Source of the DNA: Gemmatimonadaceae bacterium | GTDB lineage: Bacteria > Gemmatimonadota > Gemmatimonadetes > Gemmatimonadales > Gemmatimonadaceae | DNA length: 9,011 nt | Reading direction: 5' to 3' | NCBI GenBank assembly: GCA_025451425.1 | Contig: JANWKK010000054.1 | Span: 1 to 9,011, forward strand | In this document: positions 6,800 to 9,011 of the stretch, in pieces | Numbering within the stretch: position 1 is the stretch's first letter | How the letters are laid out: each line of letters opens with the position of its first letter | Program-made: the position numbers and the translations under genes | Notes under the pieces: model-generated | Databases searched by the model: none | What the model was told of the DNA's origin: nothing | What the model saw: the letters and a program-made list of their open reading frames with translations, nothing else

Positions 6800-6889
6800 T
6801 AGAGCATTTTCCGTTTCCGTGTAGTACGTCGTGTCCGGCTTCAGCCGGACTTCTCGATGGTCCGCTTGAGGCGAACGCTACACCGTTTT

Positions 6890-6929
6890 GTCGCGGTAGG
6901 GACGACGGTCACCCGCCGCCCCCCGCACA
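6890..6929 (-). ncRNA. Group II intron domain VI and 3' splice site
   Basis: GGCGGCGG and CCGTCGTC pair across a GTGA loop to form the domain VI stem. Below it, CCCTACC offers an unpaired A at 6897 as branch point, seven bases upstream of the 3' terminal C at 6890. This spacing and the terminal AC fit group II 3' splice sites. Confidence 0.8.
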
Positions 6930-6961
6930 GAACCGGACGTGCGGATTACCGCATCCGGCTC
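6930..6961 (-). ncRNA. Group II intron domain V
   Basis: The minus strand from 6961 begins GAGCCGGATGCGG and returns as CCGCACGTCCGGTTC. Lower stem GAGCCGG/CCGGTTC, a small internal bulge, and upper stem TGCGG/CCGCA with a four-base loop make the conserved catalytic hairpin of 32 bases. The AGC-type triad is replaced by the common GCCGG form of its lower strand. The maturase stop codon TAA falls in the loop. Confidence 0.9.
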
Positions 6962-8432
6962 CCACCTCGGGTGACGACGCCAAATCGCACGAGCGGATAC
7001 GGATGACAAATGCGCACGGGCGGAACCCATCGGGCGATGAAGCGACGCATCCGATGCCACGGCAGATGTCGCTGGCTGCGGCGAGCGAGCACACGCCACC
7101 ACAGCCGACTGACCGCCCTGGCGAAGGCATAGAGGGGCAGGGAGTTCATCGGCACGCCGTAGTACTGGACATGCCCTCTGACGACCGCGCCCATACGCCG
7201 AGTTCCGGGAGAGGCTGGTGCATCCGTCGCTGAAGTTCCGCCTTGACCGCCTTCAGCTTCGCCTGCATCCGCGTCCGCATCGTCCGTCGCAAGACCGTGA
7301 AGCCGCCCTTCCGGGTCGTCGCACAGCTGTGCGTGAAGCCCAGAAAGTTGAAACTCTCAGGTTTGCCCTCGCCACGCGCTCGCCGGTTCGACGCCGCATG
7401 GCGGCCGAATTCGAGGAGCCGCGTTTCGTCCGGGTGCAGCGTCAGACCGAAGCGCGCGAATCGCTCACGCAGGTCGGCGAGAAACTGCTCGGCGTCGTCT
7501 CGATGCTCGAAGCCCACGACGAAGTCATCGGTGAAGCGCACCACGACCACGTCGCCGTGTGCCTGCCGCTTCCGCCATCGCTGGGCCCAGAGGTCGAAGA
7601 CGTAGTGCAGGTAGACATTCGCCAACAACGGGCTGATACTCCCGCCTTGGACCGCGCCGACCTCACTGACGATGCGGTGCCCTTCCTCCAGCACGCCGGC
7701 GTTCAGCCATTTCTGGAGTCGCACGACGCGCCGGTCCGCCACACGGTGCTCGACGAAGCGCACGAGCCATTCGTGCTTCAGCGTGTCGAAGAAGCTGCGA
7801 ATGTCCGCATCGAGCACCCAGTTCACGTTCTTCGTCATGAGGCCAACGGTCAGCGCGTCCAACGCGAGATGCGGGCTGCGCTTCGGTCGGAATCCGTACG
7901 AGAACCCGAGGAAGTCCGTTTCGTAAATCGCGTTCAGTGCCGCGACGACGGCACGCTGGACGATTTTATCCTCCAGCGTGGGAACGCCGAGCGGCCGCTG
8001 CTGCCCGTCCGCCTTCGGCATGTACGCACGACGCACCGGCTTCGCTCGATACGCCTCTCGCTTCAGCCGCTCCGAGAGGTCCTGAAGATTGGCCTCCAAG
8101 GCCATCCCGTAGTGCTGCCATGTCTCGCCGTCGATGCCGGCCGCCGCGTGCCGCTTCACTGCGAAGTAGGCCGCGCGCAGTTGCTCCGCGTCGTAGACAT
8201 GATGGAGAAGCGCAGTGAACCGCTGTTTCCGATCTTGCTTGGCTGCTTGCCGTACACGCTCGAGCGCGCTGGGCGCGTCGGGCCGGCGCTGCGTCCGGGA
8301 CGCGTTGCGCTCAGGCGTGTTCCCCTTGGTCCGCTCCCTTCCCTCCCTCACCTCCGCCGCCTGTTCCGAGGCGTTGTTCGGCAAGCTCGCGGGTACTACG
8401 AAGCGGTCCGACTTCCCGTGCTCGTCTATCAT
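6946..8432 (-). pseudogene. Group II intron reverse transcriptase/maturase (LtrA-like), frameshifted
   Basis: The start is ATG 8432 (MIDEHGKSDRF), where family similarity begins; a GTG at 8522 would add 30 unlikely residues. Residues 72-310 form the reverse transcriptase domain: RFTALLHHV, KRHAAAGIDGETW, YMPKADGQQRPLGVPTLEDK, FSYGFRPKRSPH, the first catalytic Asp in VLDADIRSFFD, the GAVQGGSISPLLANVYLH motif, and RFTDDFVV, an FTDD variant of the usual YADD. The maturase domain X follows but is split. After PELGVW (about 7191-7194) the frame must shift by -1 to reach VVRGHVQYYGVPMNS, then SRLWWRVLARRSQRH and RWVPPVRICHPYP, ending at 6946. Unshifted, the frame runs into a stop at 7146. The TAA stop lies inside domain V. 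There is no D/En domain. The ribosome binding site is weak. Confidence 0.85.
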
Positions 8433-8591
8433 CGCCGTGTGTCTCAGACTTCGCGATGCGGCCTTGGTGTGCGCCAAGGCAAGCACGGAACCTCCCGGTT
8501 CCCGGGCGAGATGCGTCCGCACGTGCTCGGGGTCTCAGACCGCGCAGGGTTCGACACCGCCTCGCGAAAGCGGCGGTCCCGATATGGCGTT

Positions 8592-8610
8592 CCGCTTATT
8601 TCCACAGCGG
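8592..8610 (-). other. Candidate EBS1 loop of the intron
   Basis: On the minus strand CCGCT and AGCGG enclose the nine-base loop GTGGAAATA. GGAAA in the loop is complementary to TTTCC (minus strand, 8794-8790), the five bases immediately before the proposed 5' splice site. This supports placing the intron boundary at 8789. Confidence 0.6.
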
Positions 8611-8816
8611 CAGCACCCTGGAGGCGAAGAGGATTTCGCGGCTCGATACCCGGCCCATGCGTCCCCCTGTCAACGCTTCACCGTCGTCCTTGCGGGCGCA
8701 CGGCGCATGACTCGGAGACGATGTGGTTCGCTAGACCTTCATCGTGTGGCTCTTTCATCCGTAACATCTCGCCGGTTTCGCCGGCGCACGGAAAACGCTC
8801 TAGGGTTGAGGTCGCC

Positions 8817-8926
8817 GCGCCTAAGAGACGTCTGGGGCGGCACAAAATCAGCCGGAGGGCGATTCGCGGCATTGTCAAGAGATCACGCCGCCCCGCGGAA
8901 GATCAGCGCAACATCGTCTTAGGCGC
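8817..8926. repeat. 110-bp palindromic element
   Basis: Outer arms GCGCCTAAGA (8817-8826) and TCTTAGGCGC (8917-8926) are a perfect 10-bp inverted repeat. Nested inside, GGGGCGGC (8834-8841) and GCCGCCCC (8887-8894) are a perfect 8-bp inverted repeat. No coding capacity is apparent. The two-tier layout resembles a folded integron attC site or a MITE, but the outer arm ends AAG/CTT rather than the AAC/GTT required in attC. It begins 14 bases beyond the right end of the intron-bearing repeat element. Confidence 0.55.
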
Positions 8927-9011
8927 AGCGATCCGTCGTCCCATCTCGGGCCCGCTAGAGGCGCCCCCTCCCGTTTCCTCTGCCGCTTGCAACGGCCGAC
9001 GGGCCAGCCGC

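Larger units (their letters stand above)
6890..8789 (-). mobile_element. Group II intron with reverse transcriptase/maturase
   Basis: The intron reads on the minus strand, about 1,900 bases. The 5' end is taken as GTGCG at 8789, matching the GUGYG consensus, and the 3' end as GAC at 6890. Domains V (6930-6961) and VI (6890-6929) precede the 3' end. The 5' RNA region folds locally: CGCCGG-CGAAA-CCGGCG at 8770-8786, an ACGATG/CATCGT stem, and a CCGCT/AGCGG hairpin (8592-8610) whose loop contains GGAAA. That loop can pair with TTTCC, the last five bases of the 5' exon, as EBS1-IBS1. The maturase frame occupies the expected domain IV position. No En endonuclease domain is encoded. The maturase is frameshifted, so self-mobility is doubtful, although the ribozyme core looks preserved. 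Confidence 0.85.
6800..8802. repeat. Short inverted-repeat element interrupted by the group II intron
   Basis: The left end (6800-6824, beginning TAGAGCATTTTCC) and the right end (6878-6889 joined to 8790-8802, ending GGAAAACGCTCTA) are imperfect inverted repeats of 25 bases with about 19 pairs and no gap. Without the intron the element would be about 103 bp. Its middle contains a perfect 8-bp hairpin, GTCCGGCT-TC-AGCCGGAC (6833-6850). It has no coding capacity. A MITE-like element or a folded recombination site are the main options; I do not recognise the family. Confidence 0.5.

Noticed and set aside
8696..8701. GTGCGC on the minus strand as the intron 5' end
   Set aside because: The 5' exon would end ATGCGCC, which lacks pairing with the EBS1 loop, and the 88 bases upstream fold like intron RNA.
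8215..8922. 235-codon open frame on the plus strand
   Set aside because: It runs antisense through the intron's structured 5' RNA and across the intron boundary, so it cannot be a conserved gene.
8817..8926. Integron attC site
   Set aside because: The nested arms fit the layout, but the core reads AAG/CTT instead of AAC/GTT, and there is no cassette gene or integron integrase in the window.
1..9011. CRISPR array, rRNA genes or a riboswitch
   Set aside because: No regularly spaced direct repeats, rRNA signatures or recognised riboswitch cores were seen on either strand.

Overview
This is a GC-rich window that reads as a mobile-element graveyard on a bacterial chromosome. The organism cannot be fixed from sequence alone. 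The codon use, the type of hybrid kinase receiver, the Crp-like sensor fragment and the CpaF-type ATPase would suit a soil bacterium such as an acidobacterium or a proteobacterium (inference, low confidence).

Layout, left to right. The 3' end of a receiver-domain gene (1-435, +), probably the tail of a hybrid histidine kinase. An internal fragment of an ArdC-like zinc-protease gene (566-800, +). A small secreted protein of unknown function (839-1405, -). A 'recombinase in trio' (RIT) locus on the minus strand: complete third and second tyrosine recombinases (1621-2631 and 2618-3559) and only the last 89 codons of the first (3556-3825). A Crp/Fnr-like N-terminal fragment (3875-4129, +) joined directly to a CpaF-type secretion ATPase that lacks its N-terminus (4123-5046, +). 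An excisionase-like helix-turn-helix gene (5033-5302, +) and a tyrosine integrase split by a one-base frameshift (5223-6784, +). The integrase frame runs through the antisense of a 3' half tRNA-Asn(GTT) (6417-6463), which is evidently its attachment core. A non-coding, hairpin-rich stretch follows (6464-6799). Last is a group II intron on the minus strand (6890-8789), with a frameshifted reverse transcriptase/maturase and clear domains V and VI. It interrupts a short inverted-repeat element (6800-8802) and lies next to a second 110-bp palindromic element (8817-8926).

The genes do not form one pathway. Three recombination systems (RIT, tRNA-targeting integrase, group II intron) have accumulated here. 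At least five genes are truncated or frameshifted, each ending abruptly inside a conserved domain. The best-supported new observations are: the intron splice sites, set by EBS1-IBS1 pairing and by a palindrome that re-forms in the joined exons; the two adjacent roughly 105-bp inverted-repeat elements; the Crp/CpaF junction; and the half-tRNA whose 5' half is missing on the side where a simple insertion would leave it.
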